Below are positions 31,185 through 41,746 of a stretch of DNA of 64,000 bases, piece by piece. The position numbers and the translations under genes were made by a program. The notes under the pieces are model-generated. The model saw only the letters and a list, made by a program, of their open reading frames with translations, was not told the DNA's origin and did not search any database. Within the stretch, counting starts at the first letter, position 1, and every line of letters starts with the position of its first letter. This stretch comes from Choricystis sp. odSpoLacu1 (Eukaryota; Chlorophyta; Trebouxiophyceae), in contig OY253664.1 in NCBI GenBank assembly GCA_958009055.1, forward strand, positions 310,001-374,000, written 5' to 3'.

Positions 31185-31936
31185 ATGCCTCTGCGACCCT
31201 CCTCCTCGCGCGCCCTGCTGGCCACGGCCGTCCTGCTGGCTGCAGCCACCGCCACCGCCGCCCCCACGCCCTCCTCCTGGCTGGGGGACAGGCGCTGCGT
31301 GCTGCAGACAAGCCTCGGGGACATAGAGCTCGCCCTGTGGACGGGCCCCGAGTCCCCCGCCCCCCAGACGGCGGCCCACATATTGAGGCTGTGCGAGCTG
31401 GGACTGTACACGGTGAGAAGGGGAAGGAGGAGGAATGATTATTTTTGAAAAAAAAAAAAAAAAAAACGCACGCTCATTTTTTTCTGCAGGGTGACCATTT
31501 TTTCCGCGTGGACAAGCGCTTTGTCGCTCAAACTGCATATGTATTGTCTGGACGCACGATCGCGTTGGACTCCCGCCAAGCCGCGGCCGCAGCGGTGACT
31601 CTCCCCCTGGAAACCTCGCCCGCCGCCACCCACGACCGCCGCGGCCTCCTCTCCCTCGCCCGCCACGACGACCCCCACTCGGGCGGCTCCTCCTTCTCCA
31701 TCATGCTGGGGCCGGCGCCGCACCTAGATGGCAATTACGCATTGTTCGGCGAGGTCGCCACCTCTCGTGGCCTGACCACATTAACCGCGTTTGAAAAGGT
31801 GCCTGTCCGCAAGGAAGGCATATTCGTCATGCCGGTAGACCGCATCGACATTCGGGCGAGCTACGTGTACCGAGTGGCGGAGGGTGGGGGTGGGGGCGCG
31901 AGCAGGCGGGCGGCGCGGCGCGCGGGCGGCGGGTGA
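31185..31936 (+). CDS. secretory-pathway cyclophilin-type peptidyl-prolyl isomerase
   Basis: Cyclophilins catalyse cis-trans isomerisation of X-Pro bonds. Exons 31185-31412 and 31490-31936 join in phase 0 to give 224 residues. The N-terminus MPLRPSSSRALLATAVLLAAA is a good signal peptide or short lumen-targeting signal. The domain begins CVLQTSLGDIELALW, and the active-site strand reads HFFRVDKRFVAQ, keeping the catalytic Arg, Phe and Gln. Downstream GGSSFSIMLG corresponds to the usual GSQFFI, and LDGNYALFGEV to LDGxHxVFG, with the usual His replaced by Tyr, so activity may be altered. The C-terminus is Arg/Gly-rich. Intron 1 contains an A19 run (31448-31466). Confidence 0.85.
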
Positions 31937-32131
31937 AGATGAAATGGTGTGTGTGTGTCGGTGAGACGAGGGGCTTGTGCCCAGAAAGTCGGCAGTTTGT
32001 TATCTCTGTTGTTACAGCTCAAGGTTCAATGGTTCTTTCGCGGGGGCGCTATCTCTCGGCGGTTGGAAAAAAAAATCAGTGTCTAAAAAATTAAGGCAGC
32101 ACACACACTGTGTGTGTGTGTGTGCTCTCCC

Positions 32132-32854
32132 CTACTCGACCCTCCCACCCTCCACCCCCCCACCCTCGCCCGGCGGCGCCGGCGGCAGCAACGCGTCCAC
32201 CAGCTCCCGCACTGGGTCCAGCTCCCCCTCGGGCAGGAGGGACCACGCCCGGCCAAAGGCAACGAAATGTTTAAACACTGTGTTCAAATGTGGCACCGCC
32301 CCCACGGCTGTGATTCCATCAAAGTGGGCGTGGTAGGCGTGCGCAAACACGCGGGACAGACGCTTGAACAGGGGGGCGGCGACGGACGTGCGGAAGTGGG
32401 GGGGGAAGGGCGCGTCCGGGGCTTGTGGGAAAGCGGACGGATCGGCTAACAAGCTGTCCGCCCAGGCAAAGAGATGAGCGCAGTACACAGGAGCAGGCAC
32501 GCGCACGGGCTTGGGGGTGCGGGCCGCCCGGCCGCCGCGCGGGGTGGGGGGCGGGGGGGGCGCCCACAAGTACTCGCGCGCTCGCCCCGCCGTCATTGAC
32601 GGACACGCCCCCGCCGTGCACCACTGCCCCAGCGCGGACGTCAACAACGCCGCCGCATCCAGAAAGTCGACCGCGTGGCGGGCCACCCACTCGTCCGCGT
32701 CGGCGCCGGGGGGGCAGGAGACGGCGGTGAAGATTTCGCCTTGGCCCAGCGTGGCTCGCGGGGAGGCGGCGGCGGCGGCCGCGGAAGCAGGGGGTGGCGC
32801 GTGCTGGTCTGTGGAGCGCAGGGTGGCGGCGGGCTGCTTGGCGAACGAAAACAT
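32132..32854 (-). CDS. MOB1: MOB kinase activator
   Basis: MOB proteins bind and activate NDR/LATS kinases in mitotic exit and Hippo-type signalling. A single exon encodes 240 residues. The zinc site is complete: CTAGAC for the two Cys and HAYHAH for the two His. Family blocks are EYLW, RVPAPVYCAHLFAWADSLL, FPPHFRTSVAAPLFKRLSRVFAHAYHAHFD and HLNTVFKHFVAFG. The N-terminal 30 residues are Ala/Pro-rich and variable, and an insertion of about ten residues ([14 protein letters not shown]) follows EYLW. The start at 32854 gives MFSFAKQP, the usual short MOB start. Divergent from the CDCA7-like gene, 153 bases apart. Confidence 0.93.
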   Translation of the reverse strand: MFSFAKQPAATLRSTDQHAPPPASAAAAAASPRATLGQGEIFTAVSCPPGADADEWVARHAVDFLDAAALLTSALGQWCTAGACPSMTAGRAREYLWAPPPPPTPRGGRAARTPKPVRVPAPVYCAHLFAWADSLLADPSAFPQAPDAPFPPHFRTSVAAPLFKRLSRVFAHAYHAHFDGITAVGAVPHLNTVFKHFVAFGRAWSLLPEGELDPVRELVDALLPPAPPGEGGGVEGGRVE

Positions 32855-32980
32855 GACGGGAGGGCGCGCGGGAGAAGGAGCCAACACCGCGCGATGGCGC
32901 GGACGAGAGTGTGCGGACCGACAACGCACACACTTTCATTTTCGGGTGAGGTTTTCGACGCCCTCTCTTCGCCCCATACA

Positions 32981-33006
32981 TCACACACACACACACACAC
33001 ACACAC
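32981..33006. repeat. CA microsatellite just upstream of the CDCA7-like start codon
   Basis: About twelve CA units end two bases before the ATG at 33008, so the repeat is in the 5' UTR or core promoter. A similar CA-rich stretch precedes RPN11 (44480-44507). Confidence 0.85.
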
Positions 33007-33007
33007 T

Positions 33008-34421
33008 ATGGCGCTCCCCGCCACCGACGAAGGCGCCGACCTATCCGCCTATGAAGCCGAGCGGGCGGCGTTGATTGCAAACAATCGGAAACGCATGGGT
33101 AAGTGTGTGTGTGTGTGTGTGTTTGTTTCGTTGCACCGCTCACTGCCTCGTTCTGACACACCGGCGCGGAGTGTTTAGGTCACGCCTCTCTGCGACGAGG
33201 GTTGGAAGGTTGGGGCGGCCGCGCAGGGGCTGGGAGGCAGACACATGTTTCAAAATGGATGCGACCTCACTTCCCTTTCTTTCTCTCCCCACAAAAGAAC
33301 ACCTCGGCATCCTGGCCACCGCGTCCTCCCTGGAGAAGGCGATGAAGCCTGTCCGTCCCAAGGTGGGGAGGGGAAAGGAGGAGGAGAGGACGAAAGAGAA
33401 ACGCCCACACATGCACGAACAACCTCGTTCAAAACAATGACGCGCGTCCGCCACTGCCGTCCTCTGCGCCGCCGCCCGCGAGACACCCACCTGATTCTGC
33501 CCCACTCACCACACACACGCACACACACTACTCAGCCCGCCCGCCGCCCCCGCGCCCCGCCCCCCCCCCCGGGCCCCCGCCGCGCGTCCTCCCGTCTCGT
33601 GGCCGCCCCGCCCCGCTCCCTCTCCTTTGACGTCATCGCCGCCCTGCGGGGCGCCTCCTCCCGCCTGCCCCGCGAGCTGGTGCGGTTGGCGGGGGGGGGG
33701 GGCGTCGGCCACGTGGTCCGAGGCTGTCGCCGCGCGGCGCTGCGACTCGGCGACCCGGGGGTCGATCTACGACGCGGTGGCCGGCGTCACCTGCCACTTT
33801 TGCAGGCAGAAGAAGTTGTGCGGGGAGCCTGGGTGTGGGCGGTGCGAGGAGCGCGACCCGGACCAACCGTGTGCGGGGAAATCCGAGTGTTCGCGCTGCC
33901 GCGGGGCGCAGGGCCGATTTTGCCGCGCCTGCCTGACCGTCCGCTACGGTGCCTGCCTGGACGCCATCCGCACCGCTACCGCCCCGGGAGGCCCCGGCTG
34001 GTTGTGCCCCCACTGCGTGGAGGAGGTGCACGGCGCGGACGACGGGTGGCTCTGCAACTCCTCAATCTGCCTCAAACGCCGTGGCCTGCCCCCCACCGGC
34101 GTCGCCGTCTTTGCCGCTCGGGCGGATGGCCACGCCTCCGTGGCTCACGCGCTGCAGGCCAGCCTGGCCAAAGGGAGGGGCGTGGGGCTGGTGGGGCCGC
34201 GGGATGGAGCGGTGCGGCCGCCCGGGTGTTGCCCGCCGCCGACGCCGCAGGAGGAGGTGAAAGCGGCGCCGCCTCCGCCGCCCCAGCGCCGGCCCTCTGC
34301 CCCCGTCCGCCGGCGTCGCTCCCCGTCCCCGCCTCTCCGCGACCCCACGCCGCCGCCGCCGAGTGGGCCGAGGGTGGAGTTTTGGCGAGCGCGCGTGCCG
34401 CCCAAGCGGCTGCGCGGGTGA
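33008..34421 (+). CDS. CDCA7-like zf-4CXXC_R1 zinc-finger protein, one frame shift
   Basis: CDCA7 proteins recruit the remodeller HELLS/DDM1 to chromatin and are tied to DNA methylation upkeep. Exons are 33008-33098, 33298-33362 and 33536-34421. The zinc domain begins SIYDAVAGVTCHFCRQKK and continues with many CxxC pairs (CGRCEERD, CSRCRGAQGRFCRACLTVRYG, WLCPHCVEEV), ending NSSICLKRRGLPPTG; this is the zf-4CXXC_R1 signature. The short N-terminus has YEAERAALIANNRKRMEHLGIL, similar to the N-terminal helix of plant members. The tail is Pro/Arg-rich. The frame before the zinc domain and that of the domain differ, switching in the G12 run 33691-33702. Confidence 0.85.
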
Positions 34422-34577
34422 AAATGAAAAAAAAGGAGGGTGTTTTGGGGGGCATCCTTTTATTCATTCAGAGTGTGTATCCGGCGACGGAAGAGAGGGA
34501 GAGACAAAAAGCTCAGTGCTAACAGAGCAAAAAAAAAAAAAAACTGCGGAAAGAAAACGAAAAAAACAAACAACCTC

Positions 34578-34880
34578 TCACCTTCCTCCCTGCCCCTTCC
34601 TCACGGGACAGTCCCTCTCTGCACAGCTCGCCACCTCATTCACCCCGCCACACCTCTCGCACAGGCCCAGGGCGCGTCGCTGGGACTTGGCAACGGCGAC
34701 ATCCACTCCGCGCGCCGCAAATACGCTCGCCAACATGCCCACCCCAAACACCAGGCCCGCGATCTGGTCCAGGGTCCAGGTGGGGGCGGCGTCCGGGGTG
34801 AGGGCGGCGTGAGGGCGGGTGGAGGGGAGGGGGCGGCAGGGCGGGTGGAGAGTGGGCGGACGGCGCGGCGCGGCGCGCAT
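34578..34880 (-). CDS. small single-span membrane protein with a C-terminal four-Cys motif
   Basis: A 100-residue protein I do not recognise. The first 40 residues are Arg/Pro/His-rich and could be a plastid or mitochondrial transit peptide. A hydrophobic span follows in IAGLVFGVGMLASVFAARG. The tail has RRALGLCERCGGVNEVASC and then AERDCPVRKG, two Cys pairs that could bind zinc or a cluster. RRALGLCxxCGG-type tails occur in several plastid proteins of plants, so a thylakoid or envelope location is a guess. The start at 34880 is the last ATG before the divergent HPAT gene, and upstream Met codons in the same frame would overlap it. Convergent with the CDCA7-like gene. Confidence 0.6.
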   Translation of the reverse strand: MRAAPRRPPTLHPPCRPLPSTRPHAALTPDAAPTWTLDQIAGLVFGVGMLASVFAARGVDVAVAKSQRRALGLCERCGGVNEVASCAERDCPVRKGQGGR

Positions 34881-35040
34881 ATTGGTCGGGGGGTGGGGGG
34901 CTGCGCGTGTGGGAAGGCTGGAATGTGCGTGCGTGTGTCGAGCCGAGGTGGAGAGGGGCGAGACGCGGGCGCGCGGAGCCAGCCGCGTTGCAAGAGAATT
35001 GGTCGTCGGCTGTGTGTCGTCACACTGAAAAAAAACGTCA

Positions 35041-36827
35041 ATGCGGCCAAACGCGCAGCCGCCCTCCCGGGCGCGGTCCGTGCTGGCCGCCACCCTGGCG
35101 GCCGCAATCACGTTTGGCTTGGTGCGACGCATCAACGACGCGGCCGCGGCGCGGAGGGCAGCCTCCGTCGTCGCCGCGCTCGGCGGGCGCTCACCCCCGC
35201 CCCGGCGGGCGGGGGTCCCGCCCCCCAAGTGCGCCCCCATGGAGCACACAGAGTGAGTGTGCGGTTTGTTGTTGTGTGGTGTGTGGAAAGGCGAGGGAAT
35301 CCGTCAGTCCGCGGGCCGGTGCGTCTCCCCATCACCACGCGACCTGCTCTCACTCACAACCCACCCACACACCACCCGCACACAACAGCTACTGGGGCGA
35401 CGCCCTCGTGTGGGGGCCCGACCACCTGGTCCCCTCCCCCGCCGCCTGCTGCGCCGCGTGCGCGAGCTACGAGCCGCCCACGCCCGACGCCCCCGCCTGC
35501 AACGTGTGGGTGTACTGTGCTGACGTGGCCCTCTGCGGCCCCGCCCTGGGCCAGTGCTGGCTCAAGCACCTGCCCTGGCCGGCCGCCGTCAACCCGCGCG
35601 TGGGGCCCGACGTGCCGTGGACGTCGGGGCTGGCGAGTGGGGAGGTGGCGCCGCGGGTGAAAGGGGGGAGGCAGGTTCAACAGATTGGGGGCATCGAGCG
35701 CGCGTACCACGTCGTCATCACGGCGGCGGGGGCGGCGGTGCATTGGCAGGTGAGCAGAGAGAGAGTGGAGGAGGGAGGAGGAAAACACAGGCCCCCTTGA
35801 TTTTTTTGCTTCAAAACAAACCCACCCACCCTCCACGCAGTCGCGCGTCCACTACTACCACTACCTCAAGCAACGGTCCGCCTGTCGATCCGCCCTCGGC
35901 TCCTCCTGCCAGATGGGGGGGTTCACGCGTGTGCTGCACAGCGGGAGCGCGGATGATCTCGTGTCCGAGATTCCCACCTTCATTGCCCACCCCCTCGCGG
36001 GAGCCCGCGGCGATGCAGGCTACGTCGTCCTCAACCGGCCCTGGGCCATTGTCCAGTGGTTGGAGGCGGCTCCACCACGGGAGAGGTTTGTGCTGATGGC
36101 GGAGCCTGACCACCTGTGGCGAAAACCCCTTCCGAACCCCACCCCCCGCGCGGGCACGCCCGCCGCCTTCCCCTTCTTCTACATCGAGCCCTCCAAAGCT
36201 GAGCATGTGCCGTTGACGGAGACTTTGACGGGTCCCCTGACGCGGGCTGAGGTGGAGAGTGTGCCCCCGATCGGGAACGCGCCCACAATCGTGGCGACCT
36301 CCGATCTGACGCGCCTCGCCCCGCTCTGGATGGCCGTCTCCCACGCCGTCTTCGACGACCCCCCCGCCCGTGCCGCCTGGGGGTGGGTGCTGGAGATGTA
36401 CGGGTTTGCGATCGCCACGTTCCTCGCGGCGACGGGGCGGCCGTGTGTGGTGTGTGGCGGGGGTGGGCGGGCGGTGCACGTGCCGTCGCTCGCGCCCGTC
36501 ACTCTGATTCCCCGCCTCATGGCCCAACCCCCCTGGGACGAGGACGCGGCGGGGACCTACCTCCTGCACTACACGTATAGCGTGGATTACGCGCTGAATG
36601 GGACGGCCACGCACGGCGTGGAGGGGGAGTGGCGGTTTGACAAGCGGAGCTACGCGGCGCGGCCGCCGCCGCGCGGCCTGCCGCCGCCGCCGCCCGCGGT
36701 GGCAGCGGCGGCGCCGTCGGCGCTGGAATTGATAGAAATGATCAACGAGGCAACTGAAGCGATTCCAGGGTGGGATGAGTACGCGGAGACCGGGGTGGCG
36801 GCGGAGGTTAGGGATGGTAAAACGTGA
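35041..36827 (+). CDS. hydroxyproline O-arabinosyltransferase-like enzyme (HPAT, GT95) with PAN/Apple-like stalk
   Basis: HPATs add arabinose to hydroxyproline in secreted glycoproteins, in the Golgi. Exons are 35041-35252, 35389-35749 and 35841-36827, all in phase, giving 519 residues. A type II anchor lies at residues about 13-30 (SVLAATLAAAITFGLV). Residues about 75-130 have the Cys/Trp pattern of a PAN/Apple domain (CCAACASYEP, CNVWVYCADVALCG, QCWLKHL). The catalytic part matches the plant family closely: MGGFTRVLHSG, EIPTFIAHPLAG, GYVVLNRPWAIVQWLE, FVLMAEPDHLW, AAFPFFYI, PPIGNAPTIV, WVLEMYGFAIA, LHYTYSVDY and GEWRFDKRSY. The PAN-like part is not in the land-plant HPATs I know, but similar layouts exist in algae. 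Confidence 0.92.
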
Positions 36828-36929
36828 AACACTGGGCTTTTTGATTTTTCTGTTTTGATTCCGCTCGTTTTTGTTATAACAATCTGTTTTAGCTCCCCAA
36901 CACCCACACACCCACACACACAACATTTT

Positions 36930-38059
36930 TCACGTCGGCACCGGCCCCGTGTCGTCCGGGAACGCGGCCCCCACCCACCTCCTGCGCGCGCGCGCGCGGC
37001 GGCCGCTTCAAGCCCACGCGCGGGGAGCGCGGCCGCCAGCGCGGCCGCTGCGGCCGGCGGGAGGGGCGACCCCCCCGCCCTCGCGGGCGGGTCGGCCAGG
37101 TCGTCGATGACGGGGGTGGAGGCGTAGAGAGGGGGGGTGCCGAGGGGGGTCGAGGGGGTGGCGGCAGCAGCGCCCTCGCTCTCGCCCTCCCCCGGCCACC
37201 GCGGCAAGTCCCTCACTGCCGCCGCGTCCCGCGCCAGCGCGTCCAGGTACAGGGGTGCGGCCGTCACCGCGGCCTCCCCCGCGGCCGCGACGGCGGGGCC
37301 GCCGCCGCCGCCGGGGTGGAAGGTGAGGGCGTGGGGAGTGGCGGACCGAAAGTAAGCGTATAAACGGGCATCGCGAAAAACGTCGAAAAAGGGGGTGTCG
37401 AGAGGCACGCTCACGCTGACTGCCCCCGCGGCATCGGCTGCCGCCAGGTCGGCGCCCAGGGCGGCCGCGCCCTTGGCCGCGCACCGCGCGGACCAGGCTT
37501 TCCAGGCACAAAAATAAACGGGGAACGCGGGCAGCGGCAACAAAAACAGCGGCAGCGACGCCACGGTGGCCGCCGCCCACGCCACCCCCTTGCGCCGCAG
37601 GCTGGCTTCAGAGGCGGCCAGCAGGCGGGTGCGACGCCGCACGTAGCGCAGGGGGGCGGAGGCAGCGTGCGTGATGAACAGAGGGGGGGAGGGGGAGGAG
37701 CCCCCCCCCCCCGCCCCACCATCCCCCCTCGCCCGCGCCGCCGCCACCGCCCTCAGGAAGGCGGTGTCCGGGTGCTCCCTCGCCAGCACGGCTTGGGCGC
37801 CTCGGTACATCCAAAACTTGATGGAACCATTGCGCGCTGTTTCTAGAGACGCCCACGTGGCGGCCAGCCGTCCCTTGACGGCGGCGATGGCCTGCGCTTG
37901 GGCACGGGTGAGTTTGTCGCTCAACGTGACCCCGCCCCGCCAGCTGGGAGGGGGTGGGGATGGCGTGAGGGGAGTGGGGGGCGGCACGAGGTGCCACAGC
38001 AGGTGACGCCGGAAGAGAGGGACGACGACGACGGTGGCGCGCGACGTGGGGGTGGCCAT
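36930..38059 (-). CDS. mitochondrial K+/H+ exchange-related protein (Mit_KHE1 family)
   Basis: Members of this family are inner mitochondrial membrane proteins linked to K+/H+ exchange. The start MATPTSRATVVVVPLF is at 38059. Conserved features are NGSIKFWMYRGAQAVLAREHPDTAF, a PLFITHAAS segment, RYVRRRTRLLAASEASLRRKG and the hydrophobic hairpin LPLFLLPLPAFPVYFCAWKAW followed by SARCAAKGAAAL, which match the plant homologues. The open frame as written runs on to 36650, overlapping the convergent HPAT gene. A one-base shift at the short C run near 36968-36973 would instead end the protein at AFPDDTGPVPT with TGA at 36930, which I prefer. The C-terminal third is Ala-rich and poorly conserved. 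Confidence 0.75.
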
Positions 38060-38450
38060 GGCTTGATTTTGAGAGGGTCGTAGGCTAGTGTTCTGGGCCG
38101 GCAAAGCAAGAAGGGCGGGGTGGAGGCAGGGCGGGTCGGCTACCCCCCGCGGTCGACCGAAGAAAAAAAAACGGACAGACGTTTCGACCTCCGGTCCGTC
38201 CTCCCACTTGTCTGTGTGTTGACAACAAACAGAAGTGAGGGGCGCGGGCGCGCCGCGCAAGGCCAGGCGCGCGGGGGGGCGCTCGCACCCGAGGGAACCT
38301 CGAATTTCAGCGTCGGCTCTGGTGCTCTTTTTTCCTCCCATCACTCTCTGTTTTCTTTTTCTCTCGACGCGCTCGCGGCGGGCTGGGGTGTTGGGCACAC
38401 GCACGCGCGCTCGTGTTCATAACGACGTGCTTCTCTCCCCCACCCACCCG
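38060..38450. promoter_or_regulatory. divergent intergenic region, Mit_KHE1-like / SEC3
   Basis: 391 bases, the longest divergent promoter region here. It contains GACCGAAG followed by an A9 tract and ACGG at 38154-38174, an element repeated almost exactly at 47253-47274 and closely at 4174-4195. T-rich, pyrimidine-rich sequence occupies 38330-38365. No gene is seen. Confidence 0.45.
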
Positions 38451-41400
38451 ATGTCGACCCGCCCCCCTGCACGCGGCGCGGCCGCGGCCGCCGCGGCCGC
38501 GACCGCGCTCGCCGACGCGGTGACCCCCGCGTTCGCGGGCAGCGACGCCCGCGTCGTGGCCGTGTTTGAGGTATGTGTGTGAGAGAGAGAGGGAAAGAAG
38601 GGGATGTCACGGCGTGTGGTTGTGTTTCTTCCACCAACCACCACCACCACCTCCCAACCCAACAGGTCATCAAGTGCACGCCGTCCTCGGGCGCCGCCTG
38701 GACGCGCAAGCGCGCGCCCAAGGTGAGGATGTGTGTTTTGCGTGTTTGTGTGAGAGAGAGAGCAGGCACACAACAACACTGAAAACCGAATCAACCCTCC
38801 CCCCCCGACCACCCACACAGCCCACCGGCAAGCCCCGCCTCCTCGTCCTCACCGCCGTGCGCCGATCCCACTCGCGCGGATTCAAGGGCACCCTCCACAT
38901 CGTCAAGTGGGGGGATGGCGGCGGAGGAGGAGGGGGAGGAGGGGGTGCCCCCCCGTCTGTGCGACGCTCGTTCCCTCTCAAGCATGTTGTCCGCCTCAAC
39001 GCGTGGCGCCCGGGGCGCCCCCCTCCCCCCGCGGGAGGAGGAGGCGGGGGCGGCGCAGCAGCAGCTGGCATTGTCGCCACCCCCGGCGGCCCGGGCGGTG
39101 TCGGGGGCGGCGTCGGCGCTGACGTGGCGGCGGTCGAAATCGTGTCGACCACCCCCGGCCCCGGCTTCACCTCGGGCGACGGGCGGGCCGCCCTGGCCCC
39201 CCTGCGCGGTGACGCCGGCGTGCGCGACATCGTGGGTGTCGTGGCCGCCTTTGCAGCGGCGCACGAGAGGACGCCGCTGGCCGTGGGCGGCGCGAGCGAC
39301 GCCGACGCGCGCGCGTGGGGTGTGGCCGCCGCGCGCACCCTGCCCCCCTTTGGCGCGGGCCTGCTGGCGGTGGCAGACGGTGGCCGCCCAGATGGTGGCA
39401 CCGGCCCCCCCGCCCCCGCCGGTGACAGCGACGAAGGCGAGGCCCCCCCGTCGCGGCCGCCCCCCCCTGCCGCCGACGCGGCGCGCCTGTCCGCGCTCGC
39501 GTCCCTCGCCCTCGACGCGGGCGGCGCCGCCGCCGCCCACAAGCGCGCCGCTGCCGAGGCGGCCGCCCTGGAGGCCGCGTCAGCGTATGCCGCGCTGGAG
39601 GCAGCCCCCGCGCGCGCCGCGCTCGCGGCGCGCGCCGCGTCCACGGCCGCCGACGCGCGGTCGGCCGCGGCCGCCGTCCACACCCTGCTCGCCGCCCCCC
39701 TGGCCCGCGTCAAGGTGGATGTGGGGGCCATCGCAGCCCGCAACTCGGCCCTGGACGCGGCGGCGCGGGGGGCGGCCAGCCTGTTGGCGATGGTTGACGC
39801 TGCTCTCGCGTGGGGGCGCTTGCCGCCACGCACAGAGGCTGCACTGAAAGCTGGCCCGCGCGGGCCTGGAGGGCCAGCTGCGGCGGCGGCAGCGGCGGCA
39901 GCCTTAAAAATAGCGCTGGATGCGGTGGCGCCAGAGGCGTTGGGACCGCTCGCCTCGACACGCGCCGCGGCCGACGCGCGCGCGCGCCTCACCACCCTTG
40001 AGTCATCATTCGTCGGCGCTACCGTCGCCTGGTGCGGCGATACCGCCACCCGTCCACCCGTGGGGGGGGCGGACCCGGCGTCGCTGCCCGCGGTGGTGGC
40101 GGCGACGGTGGCGCTGCGCCCCGGCGCCGCGCGCGCGCTCGCGGCTGCTGTCGCTGCCGGCCCCCGCGACACGCTGGCCTCCACCCTGGCCTCGGACACC
40201 GCCGACGCGAGGCGGGGGCTGGCGGCCGCGCTGGCGGGGGCTGTCCCCGCGCCCGAGGTGGCGGGCAAGGGGGAGGCGGCGGTGGGGGGGGGGGTGGATC
40301 CTGCAAGAGTGGTCGCTGACGCGGCCGCCGTCTCGCGCGCGGTCACCGCCGCCACCGCCGCCTGGACCGCCGCCGCGACACGCGAACTGACGGACGCGGC
40401 TGCCATGTTTGAGAGGAAGAGTGGAAGCGGCGGCACGCGGCGGCGGCGGCGGCCGCCGAGCGACGTGCGGACCGCGCTGGCGTCCTGTGTCGACGGCGCG
40501 GCCGCCGCCCTCTCCCCCCTCGTCGACGATGTCGCCCGGGCCCATGCCCACCTCCTGCCCACCCTGGCGGCAGCGGCGGAAGCGGCGGGCGTGGAGGGCG
40601 GGGCGGGGGCGCCTGTCGCGGCAGCACTGGCCGCGCTCGCGGCACGGGCGCTCGAAGCATGGAGAGACTGGGTGGCCGCCGCCGACGCGTCAATGTCGGC
40701 CCCACCCTCCACCCGCGGAGACGCGGTCAAGAGTGTGGCTGTCACGCCCGCGGTGCGGGGGGTGGCAGCGTTGGCGGCCGCGCTGGCGGCGACTGGGGTG
40801 TTGAGGGGGGGAGGCGGCGACGACGCGCGCCCGGTGACGCCGACCGAGGACGCCGCCCCGCCCCCCTCCTCCTCCGCCTCCTCTGCGTCATCTTCCTCCT
40901 CCACTCCACCCCCGGTCACCGCCGCCTCCGTGGCCCGCGCCGCGGACGCGGGGCTGGGCCGCCTGGCACGTGCTGCTGCCGCCTCTGTGCGCCGCGCCGC
41001 CGCCACCGACGCCAAGCACGGCCCCCGGCTCGCCGCCCAGAACGGGGCCGCGTTGGCGGCGGGGCTGGCCCCCGCCGCGGTGGCCGGGTCGCCCGCGGCC
41101 GCGGCGGCAGCGGCGGATGCGGCGGGCGCGGGGGGGGCGGCGCTACGCGACTATGCACTTTCCCTGCTCGCCCACGAAAAGCTGTCCCCCCTGGTCGACC
41201 TAGCGTCCCGCCTGGCCGCCCTGGCGTCCACGCGGGGGGGGCTGGCGGCCGCCCGGTTCACGCCGGGGCTGGCCCCCAGCGACGCGCGCGCCGCGCTCGC
41301 GCCCGCGGCGGGCGGCGCGCTGGCACGCCGCGTGGCCGCCCTGCGTGCTCGCGCGGCCAAGCACGCGGGCCCGTCTGGTGCGTCCTTTGCGGCGACCGCC

Positions 41401-41553
41401 GCGGATGCAGCGGAAGCGAGGCTGGAGACGGCCGCCGAGGCGCTGGCCGGGGCAGCGGCCGCCGCCTATGGCGGGGGCGGCGACGCGGCGGCGGCCGCGG
41501 CCGACGTGGCGGCCGCGGTGCGGCAGTTGAGGCGAGAGAGAGTGGGCGAGTGA
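38451..41553 (+). CDS. SEC3: exocyst complex component SEC3 (EXOC1)
   Basis: SEC3 is the exocyst subunit that helps tether secretory vesicles to the plasma membrane. Exons 38451-38570, 38666-38722 and 38821-41553 join in phase 0, giving 969 residues with no frame break. The N-terminal PH-like PIP2/Rho-binding domain is recognised by VIKCTPSSGAAWTRKRAPK followed by KPRLLVLTAV, HSRGFKGTLHIVKWG and FPLKHVVRLNAW, matching plant SEC3 order. The rest is extremely Ala-rich (long stretches of Ala, Arg, Asp), helical and consistent with the exocyst CorEx coiled-coil and CATCHR bundle, though its identity there rests on the N-terminal domain. The region 500-700 is so GC-biased that a 781-codon antisense frame stays open. 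Confidence 0.85.
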
Positions 41554-41746
41554 GACCTGTGGTTGGCGCTATTTCTTTTGCAGAACTGAAGAGTGGGGGA
41601 GTGCCTGTATTCAACCTCACACAGACACACACCCACACCCACGGGGACGAGGTGGGGGGCGGGGGACGAGAGATGGGAGTCGGCGAAAAGAGCGAGCAAA
41701 AAAAAAAAAACACAACACAAAACACAAACCATTTTTGCTCTCTCTC

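Noticed and set aside
32981..33006. CA repeats as CRISPR-like or phage-derived repeats
   Set aside because: They are simple dinucleotide microsatellites without spacers, in a eukaryotic setting.
36650..36929. Extension of the Mit_KHE1-like frame into the HPAT gene
   Set aside because: The extra sequence is low-complexity, overlaps a conserved gene on the other strand, and a one-base change gives a natural stop at 36930.
38670..41015. 781-codon minus-strand open frame
   Set aside because: Antisense to the Ala-rich part of SEC3; composition (Ala, Arg, Ser) is what the reverse complement of GC-rich Ala codons produces.
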